From AC-32 sp963719275 (GTDB lineage: Bacteria; Actinomycetota; Thermoleophilia; Gaiellales; Gaiellaceae), in the NCBI GenBank assembly GCA_963719275.1, contig CAVRBT010000006.1:186001-250000 (forward strand): DNA of 64,000 nt, in the 5' to 3' direction. Of this stretch, positions 57,097 to 64,000 are shown piece by piece (positions within the stretch are counted from its first letter, which is position 1; each line of letters opens with the position of its first letter). Below the pieces are notes generated by a model. The model saw only the letters and a program-made list of their open reading frames with translations. It was not told the DNA's origin and did no database searches. The position numbers were made by a program, and so were the translations under genes.

Positions 57097-57915
57097 TCAA
57101 AAGGTGAAGAGGTCGATCCCACCCGTCACGGGGATCGCCGCGCCGGTGACGTATGAGGCGAGGTCGGAGCAGAGGAACGCGATCACGTTCGCGACCTCCT
57201 CGGGCTCGCCGGTCCGCCTCAGCGCGGTGCGCCTGACCATCCGTTCGTTCATCTCGGGATTGCCGAACCCGAAGGCCTCCGTGCCGATGATCCCGGCCAC
57301 GATCGCGTTGGCCGTGATGCCGTGCCGCGCGCCCTCGAGCGCGAGCGTCTTCGTCAGGCCGATCACGCCTGCCTTCGTCGCCGCGTAGCTCGCCTGGCCG
57401 AACCCGCCGAGCGTTCCGGCCACCGACGACATGGTCACGATCCGCCCCCAGCCGCGCTCGACCATGGCGGGCCACACCGCCTGGGCGCAGTTGAAGGCGC
57501 CGGTCAGGTTGACGCGCAGGTCGCGCTCCCAGAGCTCGGGCGACTGGTCCTCCAGCCGCGCCACATGGTCGAGCGTGCCGGCGTTCGCGACGAGCATGTC
57601 CGGCGGGCCGAGCTCCGTCGCGACCGCGGCGTCGACCTGCGCGCGGTCGGTGACGTCGCAGCGGACCGCGACGGCGCGGCGGCCCAGCGCGCGGATCTCC
57701 TCGGCGGTCTGCTCGGTGTAGACGAGCCCCTGCCGGCGTGCCGCCTGGGCGAGCGGGCCGTACTCGTCGGCGCCTTCGCCCGACTCGACCTGGATGTCGG
57801 CGAGCACCACGTCGGCGCCCGCCCGCGCCAGCGCCAGCGCGTCGGCGCGGCCGATCCCTCGCGAGCTCCCGGTGACGAGGGCGACCCGTCCCGAGAGATC
57901 TATTTCAATCGCCAC
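57097..57915 (-). CDS. Short-chain dehydrogenase/reductase
   Basis: A 272-residue SDR with the NAD(P) motif VTGSSRGIGRADALAL, NAGTLD, the catalytic Ser in VTMSSVAG and SYAATK (YxxxK). Between beta-2 (VLADIQ) and alpha-3 it carries a longer insert (~45-75, SGEGADEYGPLAQAARRQGL) reminiscent of mycofactocin-linked SDRs, though the usual YPLA motif is not exact. It lies 56 bp after the acyl-CoA dehydrogenase and probably shares its promoter, so a 3-hydroxyacyl or alcohol substrate is plausible. Confidence 0.9.
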   Translation of the reverse strand: MAIEIDLSGRVALVTGSSRGIGRADALALARAGADVVLADIQVESGEGADEYGPLAQAARRQGLVYTEQTAEEIRALGRRAVAVRCDVTDRAQVDAAVATELGPPDMLVANAGTLDHVARLEDQSPELWERDLRVNLTGAFNCAQAVWPAMVERGWGRIVTMSSVAGTLGGFGQASYAATKAGVIGLTKTLALEGARHGITANAIVAGIIGTEAFGFGNPEMNERMVRRTALRRTGEPEEVANVIAFLCSDLASYVTGAAIPVTGGIDLFTF

Positions 57916-57971
57916 GCGGGAGATAGAGCCGGTCCAGGTTCGCCGGAGCGAGACTGAAGTCAGGCACCGGA

Positions 57972-59159
57972 CTACGTTGCGTCATCGCGCGGAAGATAGA
58001 TCTCCCGCGCGATGACGAGGCGCTGAATCTGGGACGTGCCCTCGTAGATCTGGAACAGCTTCGCGTCGCGCATCAGCTTTTCGACCGGGTACTCCTTGAT
58101 GTAGCCGTAGCCGCCGAAGATCTGCACCGCGTCGGTCGTGACCTTCATCGCCGTGTCCGCGGCGAAGCGCTTCGCATAGGACGACTGCAGCGTCGCGCGC
58201 TCGCCCTGGTCGAGCAGCCACGCCGCCTGCCAGACGAGCAGCCGCGCCGCCTCGATCTCGGCCGCCATGTCGGCGACGAGGAAGTTGACGCCCTGGTTCA
58301 TCGCCACCGGCTGGCCGAACTGGACGCGCTCCTTCGAGTACTCGACCGCGTGCTCGAATGCCGCCCGCGCGACGCCGACCGCCCCTGCGGCCGTGCCCGG
58401 CCGCGTGTGGTCGAGCGTCTGCATCGCGATCTTGAAGCCCTGCCCCTCCTCGCCGAGCCGGTTGGAGGCCGGCACCTTGACGTCCTGGAAAGCGAGCGCC
58501 GACGTGTCCGTCGCGCGCTGGCCCATCTTGTCGAGGTGCTTCTCGACGACGACGCCGTCGGTGTCGGTCGGGACGATGAAGGCGGTGAGCCCACGGTGGC
58601 CGGCATCCCTGTCGGTCGAGGCGAACACGATCACCCACGAGGCGTGGCCTGCGTTGGTGATGAACATCTTCGAGCCGTTGATGACGTAGTCGTCGCCGTG
58701 GCGCGTGGCCGTCGTCTGGATTCCGGAGACGTCCGAGCCCGCGTTCGGCTCGGTCAGCGCGAACGAGCAGAGGATCGGCTCCTCGAGCAGCGGCGGCAGC
58801 CACACGCGCTGCTGCTCCTCCGTGCCGGCGATCAGCATCGGGAGCGCGCCGAGGATGTTGGCGACGATCGCCGTCCCGATCCCTGAACAGCCCCAGCAGA
58901 GCTCCTCCCCGAGGATCGCGCCATCCATCGAGCCGAGGCCTGCGCCGCCAAGCTCCTCGGGAACGTGCGGGTTCATCAGCCCGACCTCGTGCGCCTTCGC
59001 GATCACGTCGGCCGGGTGGGTCTGGTGCTCGTCGTACTCGGCCGCCTTCGGGCGGATCTCCTTCTCCGCGAACTCATGCGCCAGCTCGCGCAGCGCCTTC
59101 TGCTCGTCGGTCAGTGCGAACGAGACACCGGTGCCGGTTGCCTCCGTCGTCGTGGCCAT
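57972..59159 (-). CDS. Acyl-CoA dehydrogenase
   Basis: A 395-residue FAD enzyme for the first beta-oxidation step. It has CSFALTEPNAGSDVSGI and ITNAGHASWVIVFA (FAD/substrate-binding PROSITE 1 region), ARLLVWQAAWLLDQG, and QIFGGYGYIKEYPVEKLMRDAK with the late YEGTSQIQR that includes the catalytic Glu. Full length. A TetR-type inverted repeat lies just upstream. Confidence 0.95.
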   Translation of the reverse strand: MATTTEATGTGVSFALTDEQKALRELAHEFAEKEIRPKAAEYDEHQTHPADVIAKAHEVGLMNPHVPEELGGAGLGSMDGAILGEELCWGCSGIGTAIVANILGALPMLIAGTEEQQRVWLPPLLEEPILCSFALTEPNAGSDVSGIQTTATRHGDDYVINGSKMFITNAGHASWVIVFASTDRDAGHRGLTAFIVPTDTDGVVVEKHLDKMGQRATDTSALAFQDVKVPASNRLGEEGQGFKIAMQTLDHTRPGTAAGAVGVARAAFEHAVEYSKERVQFGQPVAMNQGVNFLVADMAAEIEAARLLVWQAAWLLDQGERATLQSSYAKRFAADTAMKVTTDAVQIFGGYGYIKEYPVEKLMRDAKLFQIYEGTSQIQRLVIAREIYLPRDDAT

Positions 59160-59173
59160 GCACCCCGCCTACA

Positions 59174-59193
59174 TTGATTGACTAGTCAGTCAA
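59174..59193. promoter_or_regulatory. TetR-type operator upstream of the acyl-CoA dehydrogenase
   Basis: TTGATTGACTAGTCAGTCAA is a 20-bp inverted repeat with one mismatched pair; its core TGACTAGTCA is a perfect palindrome. It begins 15 bp before the dehydrogenase ATG, over the promoter region, and includes the last codons of the upstream gene. The form is like operators of TetR regulators of fatty-acid genes. No tetR gene is in the window. Confidence 0.5.
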
Positions 59194-60227
59194 ACGATAG
59201 CCGGGGCTTCGCTCCACCGGAACCCGGTCGGCTCGGGCGCGGGCCGCAGCGGGCTCCGCGGCAATCCCGGGCTCGGCTCCGGCGCGTTGTACTCGCGTGG
59301 AGCGACGTCGTTCGGCCCGTCGGGATGGAAGAGGGAGGCGAGGTACTGCACCTGCCCGCGCCCAGGGCCGAGCTCGAACATGCCGCCGCCGTAGAGCGCG
59401 ATGCCGTTGCCCTCGCAGTACTCGTAGAAGGCGAGCAGCTCCTGCAGCCGGCCGAAGCGCGACGGTTTCGAGTTGAGCACGCGCGGCGGGAACATGAGCC
59501 CTTCGACATCGGCAACCGAGTGGATTGGCGCGTCCCACGTCACACGGTCGCGGTGCGGCGCGAGCACGGCGTCGGTCTCGTCGGTGAGCGCAGGGTCCTC
59601 GAGATAGGCCTGCGGGAAGCCCTCGGCGATGCGTCGATAGAGCTCGGGATCCGGCGGCGGCGCGTCCTCGTGGCGGTAGTACGCCTTGTAGTCCGCGGTG
59701 ACGACCGCGTTCGTCGCGGCGAGCTCCGCGATCAGCTCGTCGCTCCAGTCGCCCGCCGGGTCGAGCTTGAAGCGGTGGCTGGGCTCGAGCTCGAGCCAGC
59801 GGCGTACCACGCGGCCCGTCGGGGGGTCGCCGAGGCCGGGCGAGATGACGAACGCGACCGGCTGCGGCTCGCGCCCGGCTGCCTCGGCGAGGCTCGTTTG
59901 CGCCTGGCGCAGCGCGAGGTCGAGCGCTGCGCTCTCGTACGCCCAGCGGCGGTGGGGATCGGGAATCTCGAGGCCGTCGGAGAAGGACGTCAGCGTCCAG
60001 TCGCCCGCGAGCGGGAGCACGGGGCCGGCGGCCTGCTCGCGGTCGTGGTGCTCCGCATACCAGGTGACGTCCTCGCCCACGCCTTCGAGGCCGCCGCCGT
60101 GAAGGTGCACGACGGTCGTGACGCGCGTGAAGCCTCGGGTCACCGGCTGCTCGAGCCGCTCGAGCTCGTACGACTCGATCTCGAGCGGCAAGGCCGTGAG
60201 TCGCTCTTGCAGGCCGGCCGAGGACAT
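59190..60227 (-). CDS. Enolase-superfamily protein
   Basis: A 345-residue protein of the muconate-lactonizing/mandelate racemase/OSBS type by pattern. An N-terminal capping part (YELERLEQPVTRGFTRVTTV) precedes a barrel with VTADYKAYYRH (K of the K-x-K/D-x-K base), AYLEDPAL (metal Glu/Asp), LNSKPSRFGRLQELL (second Lys) and GGGMFELGPGRGQVQYLASL. The reaction is not known. ATG 60227 is preferred over GTG 60233 because TAAGGT lies 7 nt before it. Confidence 0.75.
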   Translation of the reverse strand: MSSAGLQERLTALPLEIESYELERLEQPVTRGFTRVTTVVHLHGGGLEGVGEDVTWYAEHHDREQAAGPVLPLAGDWTLTSFSDGLEIPDPHRRWAYESAALDLALRQAQTSLAEAAGREPQPVAFVISPGLGDPPTGRVVRRWLELEPSHRFKLDPAGDWSDELIAELAATNAVVTADYKAYYRHEDAPPPDPELYRRIAEGFPQAYLEDPALTDETDAVLAPHRDRVTWDAPIHSVADVEGLMFPPRVLNSKPSRFGRLQELLAFYEYCEGNGIALYGGGMFELGPGRGQVQYLASLFHPDGPNDVAPREYNAPEPSPGLPRSPLRPAPEPTGFRWSEAPAIV

Positions 60228-60234
60228 CCACACG

Positions 60235-60240
60235 ACCTTA
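60235..60240 (-). promoter_or_regulatory. Leaderless-type -10 box for the enolase-superfamily gene
   Basis: TAAGGT on the minus strand ends 7 nt before the ATG at 60227. Confidence 0.4.
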
Positions 60241-60248
60241 ACGAGAGA

Positions 60249-60265
60249 GCCCCGACAAGCGGGGC
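60249..60265 (-). terminator. Hairpin after the His/Lys/Gly-rich secreted protein gene
   Basis: GCCCCG and CGGGGC pair around ACAAG. It lies 38 bp after the stop of the gene at 60303. No T-run. Confidence 0.3.
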
Positions 60266-60302
60266 CCTACTCGTGCGGTCCGAAGAACGGCGGGCGTTCG
60301 GG

Positions 60303-60989
60303 TTAGTGGCCTTTGCCCTTCCCGTTGCCGCCGCTACCGGGGTTGTTGCTGTGACCGTTCTCCTGTCGGTGACCCTGGCCGTGATCCTTCTGGCCCTTGT
60401 CATGGCCGTTCCCGTTGCCGTTGCCGTTGCCGCTTCCGCGATCGGCGGGCGGGCCGTGTGTCTTGTTGTGGCCCTTCGCCTGGCCCTTGCCCTGGCTCTT
60501 GCCATGGACGGTGCTCGGGCCGGTGGTGGGCTTGTGGCCGACGCCCTTGTTGGCGTGATCCTTGGCCTGGGTGCTCTGCTTCGTCTCGGATTTGCTCTCG
60601 CGACGGAGCTGGCCCTTGTTCGCTTTGTGCTTTGCCTTGTGGGCCTTATGCACCTTCACGGCCTTCTTCGCCTGGCCGGGGACGACCGGCACCGACGGAG
60701 GCTGCTCCGTGCACGGGCCGATCGTGTCCCCGTGGTTCCTCACATGCGCAGGAACCGCGTTCTGGGAGACGGTGATCGTCACGAACGGGTTCTTCTGGGA
60801 ATGGGTGTGGTGACAGATCGTCACCTTCCCTGCCGGGTACTGGTCGGTCGTCGGCGTCGTCTTGTGCGACATGCCGACGAGCTTCGCGCCGAACCCGGCC
60901 ATGCCGACGGACGCGAACACCCCAGCCGCCGCGACGACGAGTGCCGCCGCGACAATGCGCGCGCGTCCGGTCGTGCTCGATTTCTTCAT
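60303..60989 (-). CDS. Secreted His/Lys/Gly-rich low-complexity protein
   Basis: A 228-residue protein with a signal peptide (RIVAAALVVAAAGVFASVGMAG). Residues ~55-95 form a compact motif (KVTICHHTHSQKNPFVTITV, then HVRNHGDTIGPC) with two cysteines and many histidines, a motif I recognise from other exported actinobacterial proteins. From ~100 the chain is low complexity: KAHKAKHKANK, then Gly/Asn/His-rich repeats (GNGNGNGNGHDKGQ) ending GNGKGKGH. Metal or polyanion binding at the surface is possible but unproven. Confidence 0.75.
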   Translation of the reverse strand: MKKSSTTGRARIVAAALVVAAAGVFASVGMAGFGAKLVGMSHKTTPTTDQYPAGKVTICHHTHSQKNPFVTITVSQNAVPAHVRNHGDTIGPCTEQPPSVPVVPGQAKKAVKVHKAHKAKHKANKGQLRRESKSETKQSTQAKDHANKGVGHKPTTGPSTVHGKSQGKGQAKGHNKTHGPPADRGSGNGNGNGNGHDKGQKDHGQGHRQENGHSNNPGSGGNGKGKGH

Positions 60990-61012
60990 GGGCTGCCCCC
61001 GAGGGTCGGAGT

Positions 61013-61022
61013 CTCACGTGAG
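61013..61022. promoter_or_regulatory. Palindrome CTCACGTGAG upstream of the secreted protein
   Basis: A perfect 10-bp palindrome 24 nt before the ATG at 60989. It could be an operator or chance. Confidence 0.25.
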
Positions 61023-61074
61023 TTACCGAAGTTGATCCCTCTGGCGCGGCAACCTTGCGGTGCGCGTCGCGCGG

Positions 61075-62976
61075 CTACGAAGACGCCGTCAGCTGGCGTA
61101 GCTCGGCGCTTTGCGGGTTGAGCTCGGCCACGTGTGCAAGCGCTGCCTTGCGCTCCTGGCCGCGGCTGACGAGGGCGAGGTCGAGCCAGAGCTCCCAGTC
61201 CCCGCGGTCGTGCTCGAGGCCCTCGAGGAAGCTGCGGCGCGCGGGGTCCACCTCGCCTGCCTGGAGCTGGGACTCCCCCAGCAACCGCCACGGCGTCCCC
61301 GACCACGGCTCCCAGCGGCGCGCCTGCCGCGCCTCGTCGGCCGCCGAGGCGAGCTGCGCCGCATCCAGCGCGTCGGCCGATGCGAGCTCGGCGCGGTTGC
61401 CCACGAGCCCGAAGAGGGCTACGCAGGCGAGAACGCCGGCGGCGGCGGCACCGGCAATTCTCGAAGCGCGGCCGAGCGGGCGGGGCTCCGCCCCTCGCGC
61501 GGCGAGCAGCAGGGCGATGCCGCACGCGAGCGCCGCCACCGTCACGGCGGGCATCTCCCAGTCCCAGTCGATGCCGGCGTCGACGAGGTACGCGACGTAC
61601 GCCCCGAGCGCGCCGGCTGCCAGCGGGTGGCCGCGCGCCGCGCCAACGGCGACGAGCGGGACGGCGAGCGCGCAGAGCAGGAACGCGAGGCCGAGCGGTC
61701 CAAGCTCGGCGAGTGTCTCGAGGTAGAGGCTGTGGGCGTCGCGAACCGGAAGGTCGTTGCTCCGCTGCCGGAGCCAGAAGCGCTGGAAACTGCCGGCCCC
61801 GCCGCCGAGCACGGGGTGGTTGGTCCACTCCCGCCAGGCCACGCGCCAGTACTCGGAGCGGTTGCTGCCGGACAGGCTGAAGAGTCGCCTGCTCGAGTCC
61901 TGGCCGACGAGCGGCGCCGGCGCGTTGAAGGCGTGGTACGCGCGCCGCGCCGCGCCCTGCGGCCCGCCGACACGCACGAGCGCGGCCACGGCAGCGGCGA
62001 CGAGGAGCAGCGCGGCGACCAGGACGAGGCGGCGTCGTGCTGCCTTGGTGAGGTGGAACCGCGCGCTGAGCCGGTCGACCGCCCCCGGCACGAAGATCGC
62101 CGCGAGCGCGAGCACCGCGATGGCCACGGCGAGGCGGTGCCCGTCGTGCGTCGCCGCCGCGACGGATCGGGGATCAGCTGTCAGTGCCGCGGTGCGAGAG
62201 GCGAGAGCAACGGCAACTGCAGGCGCCACCGCGAGTGGCAGGGCGCGCGCGAGCACCTCCAGCCGCTCTCGCTCGACCGCGAGTAGCGCGACGAGCCCGG
62301 CTGCGAGCCCGATCCACGCCCCGCGGCCGTAGGTGAAGAAGAGCGTGGGCGCCAGCACGACGAGCGCCGACGAGGCGAGCGCGCGGACGGCGGCCGCCCG
62401 GGCACGAAGGGCGAGCGCCAGCGCGAGCAGGATCCCGATCACGGCGAAGATCGCGAGCGCGTTCGCGTAGCCCAGCGGACGCGCGAGCCGGAAGCCGGCC
62501 TGCGGGTCGGAGGAGACGACCTGGTAGACGCCCCCGCCGGGATCGAACAGGCGCGTCGCCAGCGCGTACGCGCAGACCGCGCTGATCGCGGCCGCGAGGC
62601 CAGCGACGAGCCCGAAGGCCCGCGTGCGCCGGCCGAGTAGTAGGAGCGCGGTCGTCGCCGCGACGTAGACGAGCGCGCGCTCCCCCTCGCGGACGGTCTG
62701 GGAGACGTCAGACGTCCACGCGAGCGAGAGCCACACCCACGCCGCGAGCGCCGCGAGCGACACCGGCAGCGCGAGCTCGAGCGGCACGAGTCGCCGCGCG
62801 CCGAAGAGGAGCGCCGCGGCGCTGACGAGCAGGAGCACGACGGCGCTCCAGCCCCAGCTCGTCGGCCCGTAGCCGCCGGAGTCGAACGCGAGGGCGGCCA
62901 CGGCCAGCGCTGCCACCAGCCCCGGGAGGAGCTCGGGGGGCTGGAGCAGGGTGTTGGAGGGCTCGCGTCCGTACAC
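61075..62976 (-). CDS. O-antigen ligase-like protein with TPR tail
   Basis: A 633-residue membrane protein of ~12 helices. The Wzy_C loop reads RSEYWRVAWREWTNHPVLGGGAG, then RDAHSLYLETLAELGPLG. The soluble C-terminal ~110 residues are TPR-like (LLGESQLQAGEVDPARRSFL). This is the same layout as the frameshifted gene at 7870, so the two are paralogues. It lies far from the main locus. The GTG at 62976 is only 9 bp from the divergent dehydrogenase start. Confidence 0.87.
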   Translation of the reverse strand: MYGREPSNTLLQPPELLPGLVAALAVAALAFDSGGYGPTSWGWSAVVLLLVSAAALLFGARRLVPLELALPVSLAALAAWVWLSLAWTSDVSQTVREGERALVYVAATTALLLLGRRTRAFGLVAGLAAAISAVCAYALATRLFDPGGGVYQVVSSDPQAGFRLARPLGYANALAIFAVIGILLALALALRARAAAVRALASSALVVLAPTLFFTYGRGAWIGLAAGLVALLAVERERLEVLARALPLAVAPAVAVALASRTAALTADPRSVAAATHDGHRLAVAIAVLALAAIFVPGAVDRLSARFHLTKAARRRLVLVAALLLVAAAVAALVRVGGPQGAARRAYHAFNAPAPLVGQDSSRRLFSLSGSNRSEYWRVAWREWTNHPVLGGGAGSFQRFWLRQRSNDLPVRDAHSLYLETLAELGPLGLAFLLCALAVPLVAVGAARGHPLAAGALGAYVAYLVDAGIDWDWEMPAVTVAALACGIALLLAARGAEPRPLGRASRIAGAAAAGVLACVALFGLVGNRAELASADALDAAQLASAADEARQARRWEPWSGTPWRLLGESQLQAGEVDPARRSFLEGLEHDRGDWELWLDLALVSRGQERKAALAHVAELNPQSAELRQLTASS

Positions 62977-62985
62977 TTGCGCGCG

Positions 62986-64000
62986 GTGGACTTCGAACTT
63001 ACCCCTGAGCAGCGGCTGATACAGGACACGGTGCGCGCGTTCGTCGACGAGCGCGTGCTCCCGAACGCGATCGAGAACGACATCAACCACCACCTCGACA
63101 TGGGCGTGATCGAGGGGATGGCCGAGCTGGGGCTGCTCGGGATCGTCATCCCGGAGGAGTACGGCGGGGCCGGGCTCGACTTCGTCGCAGAGGCGCTCGC
63201 GTGCGAGGAGGTCGAGCGCGGCGAGGCCGCGTTCCGGACGCTGATCTCGGTGCACGTGGGGCTGAACTCGCTGTCGCTGCTGCGGTACGGCTCAGAGGAG
63301 CAAAAACAGCGCTACCTGGCGCCCCAGGCCCGCGGTGAGAAGCTCGCGTGCTTCGGGCTGACGGAGCCTGCAGCGGGCTCCGACGTGGCGTCGATGAAGA
63401 CGACCGCGCGCCGCGACGGCGACTCGTACGTCTTGAACGGCCAGAAGAACTGGATCTCGTACGCGACGGTCGCCGACCATCAGCTGGTGTTCGCGAAGAC
63501 CGACCCATCCGCGAAGCACAAGGGCATCTCGGCGTTTGTGGTCGAGCGCGAGTGGCCCGGCGTGACGACCCGCGAGACCGAGCACAAGCTCGGCGTCTGG
63601 GCCGGCTCCACGGGCGAGCTCTTCTTCGAGAACGTCGAGGTGCCCGCGGAGAACCTCGTCGGCGAGGAGGGCCAGGGCTTCGAGATCGCGATGTACGGCC
63701 TCGACCAGGGGCGGTTCACGGTTGCCGCGGGAGCGTGCGGGGTCGTGCGGGCGTGTCTCGAGCGGTCGGTCGAGTACGCGCGCGAGCGTGAGACGTTCGG
63801 GCAGCCGATCGGCAAGTACCAGTTCGTCCAGGACATGATCGCGGAGATGGTGCTCGGCTACGAGACGTCGAAGCTGCTCGTGATGCAGGCGGCGTGGCTG
63901 AAGAACCAGGGCGTACGGAACACGCGCGAGACGTCGCTGGCGAAGTGGCACGCGACGGAGTCGGCGTTCCGGGCGGCGCATCTCGCGATCCAGGTGCACG
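62986..64000 (+). CDS. Acyl-CoA dehydrogenase, 3' end outside window
   Basis: At least 338 residues from GTG 62986 (DFELTPEQRLIQDTVRAFVD). It has CFGLTEPAAGSDVASM and the flavin-loop NGQKNWISYATVADHQLVF, then GVVRACLERSVEYARERETFGQPIG split across the usual helices. The catalytic Glu region is beyond the edge. A TACACT box lies 8 nt upstream, over the start of the divergent ligase-like gene. It is not closely alike in sequence to the dehydrogenase at 57972. Confidence 0.93.
   Translation, partial: MDFELTPEQRLIQDTVRAFVDERVLPNAIENDINHHLDMGVIEGMAELGLLGIVIPEEYGGAGLDFVAEALACEEVERGEAAFRTLISVHVGLNSLSLLRYGSEEQKQRYLAPQARGEKLACFGLTEPAAGSDVASMKTTARRDGDSYVLNGQKNWISYATVADHQLVFAKTDPSAKHKGISAFVVEREWPGVTTRETEHKLGVWAGSTGELFFENVEVPAENLVGEEGQGFEIAMYGLDQGRFTVAAGACGVVRACLERSVEYARERETFGQPIGKYQFVQDMIAEMVLGYETSKLLVMQAAWLKNQGVRNTRETSLAKWHATESAFRAAHLAIQVH

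Overview
The window is about 70% GC, is densely coded on both strands, and uses many GTG and a few TTG starts. Its gene content points to an actinobacterium: a DUF2469-like gene, the tilS-hpt-ftsH block, heavy use of leaderless-type promoters and an LPXTG-type surface protein. The mix of an OmpA-like secreted protein, a GHL15-type protein and several recurring hypotheticals suggests Thermoleophilia (Gaiellales/Solirubrobacterales-like). That placement is inference. No rRNA, tRNA, CRISPR array, phage or transposase gene was seen.

Layout. 1-5.1 kb: clpC followed by a membrane/spermidine-synthase-like fusion and an EamA exporter that runs off the left edge. 5.1-27.5 kb: a large surface-polysaccharide locus. 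It holds a polyprenyl-phosphate sugar transferase, a small LPFTG-anchored protein, two O-antigen-ligase/polymerase-like proteins, an epimerase, a PIG-L deacetylase, methyltransferase, Wzx-like flippase, a Wzz/Wzc-type kinase, a low-molecular-weight tyrosine phosphatase, about seven glycosyltransferases (one fused to an APH-like kinase), a GHL15-type secreted protein and a polysaccharide deacetylase. 27.5-38 kb: housekeeping genes (lysS, greA, dus, coaX, folP-folB and folK), a broken peptide-binding protein and an S8 protease placed between folB and folK. 37.5-41 kb: a heterodimer-type ABC exporter pair. 41-46.4 kb: two small hypotheticals, a broken methyltransferase, a composite repeat, then the tilS-hpt-ftsH block. 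46.4-57 kb: secreted and cell-wall proteins (OmpA-like, L,D-transpeptidase, VanW with a collagen-like tail), purine phosphorylase, a lipid kinase, Sir2 and an internally shortened phosphotransferase. 57-64 kb: an acyl-CoA dehydrogenase/SDR pair behind a TetR-type operator, an enolase-superfamily protein, a His/Lys/Gly-rich secreted protein, a third ligase-like protein and a partial acyl-CoA dehydrogenase.

How it works together. The polysaccharide locus contains a plausible full Wzx/Wzy pathway: priming (sugar transferase), sugar supply (epimerase), chain assembly (glycosyltransferases), flipping, polymerisation, and length control by the kinase/phosphatase pair. Many neighbours overlap by 4 bp (ATGA, GTGA or CTGA), which implies translational coupling. 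About 17 genes have a TANNNT hexamer only 6-8 nt before the start codon, the signature of leaderless transcription. In two divergent pairs (37.55 and 49.45 kb), and probably a third (12.1 kb), the two -10 boxes overlap.

Caution. At least nine genuine-looking frames are broken by single-base indels, mostly in short homopolymers. These may be assembly errors rather than pseudogenes, so affected genes are annotated as frameshifted across their full span.
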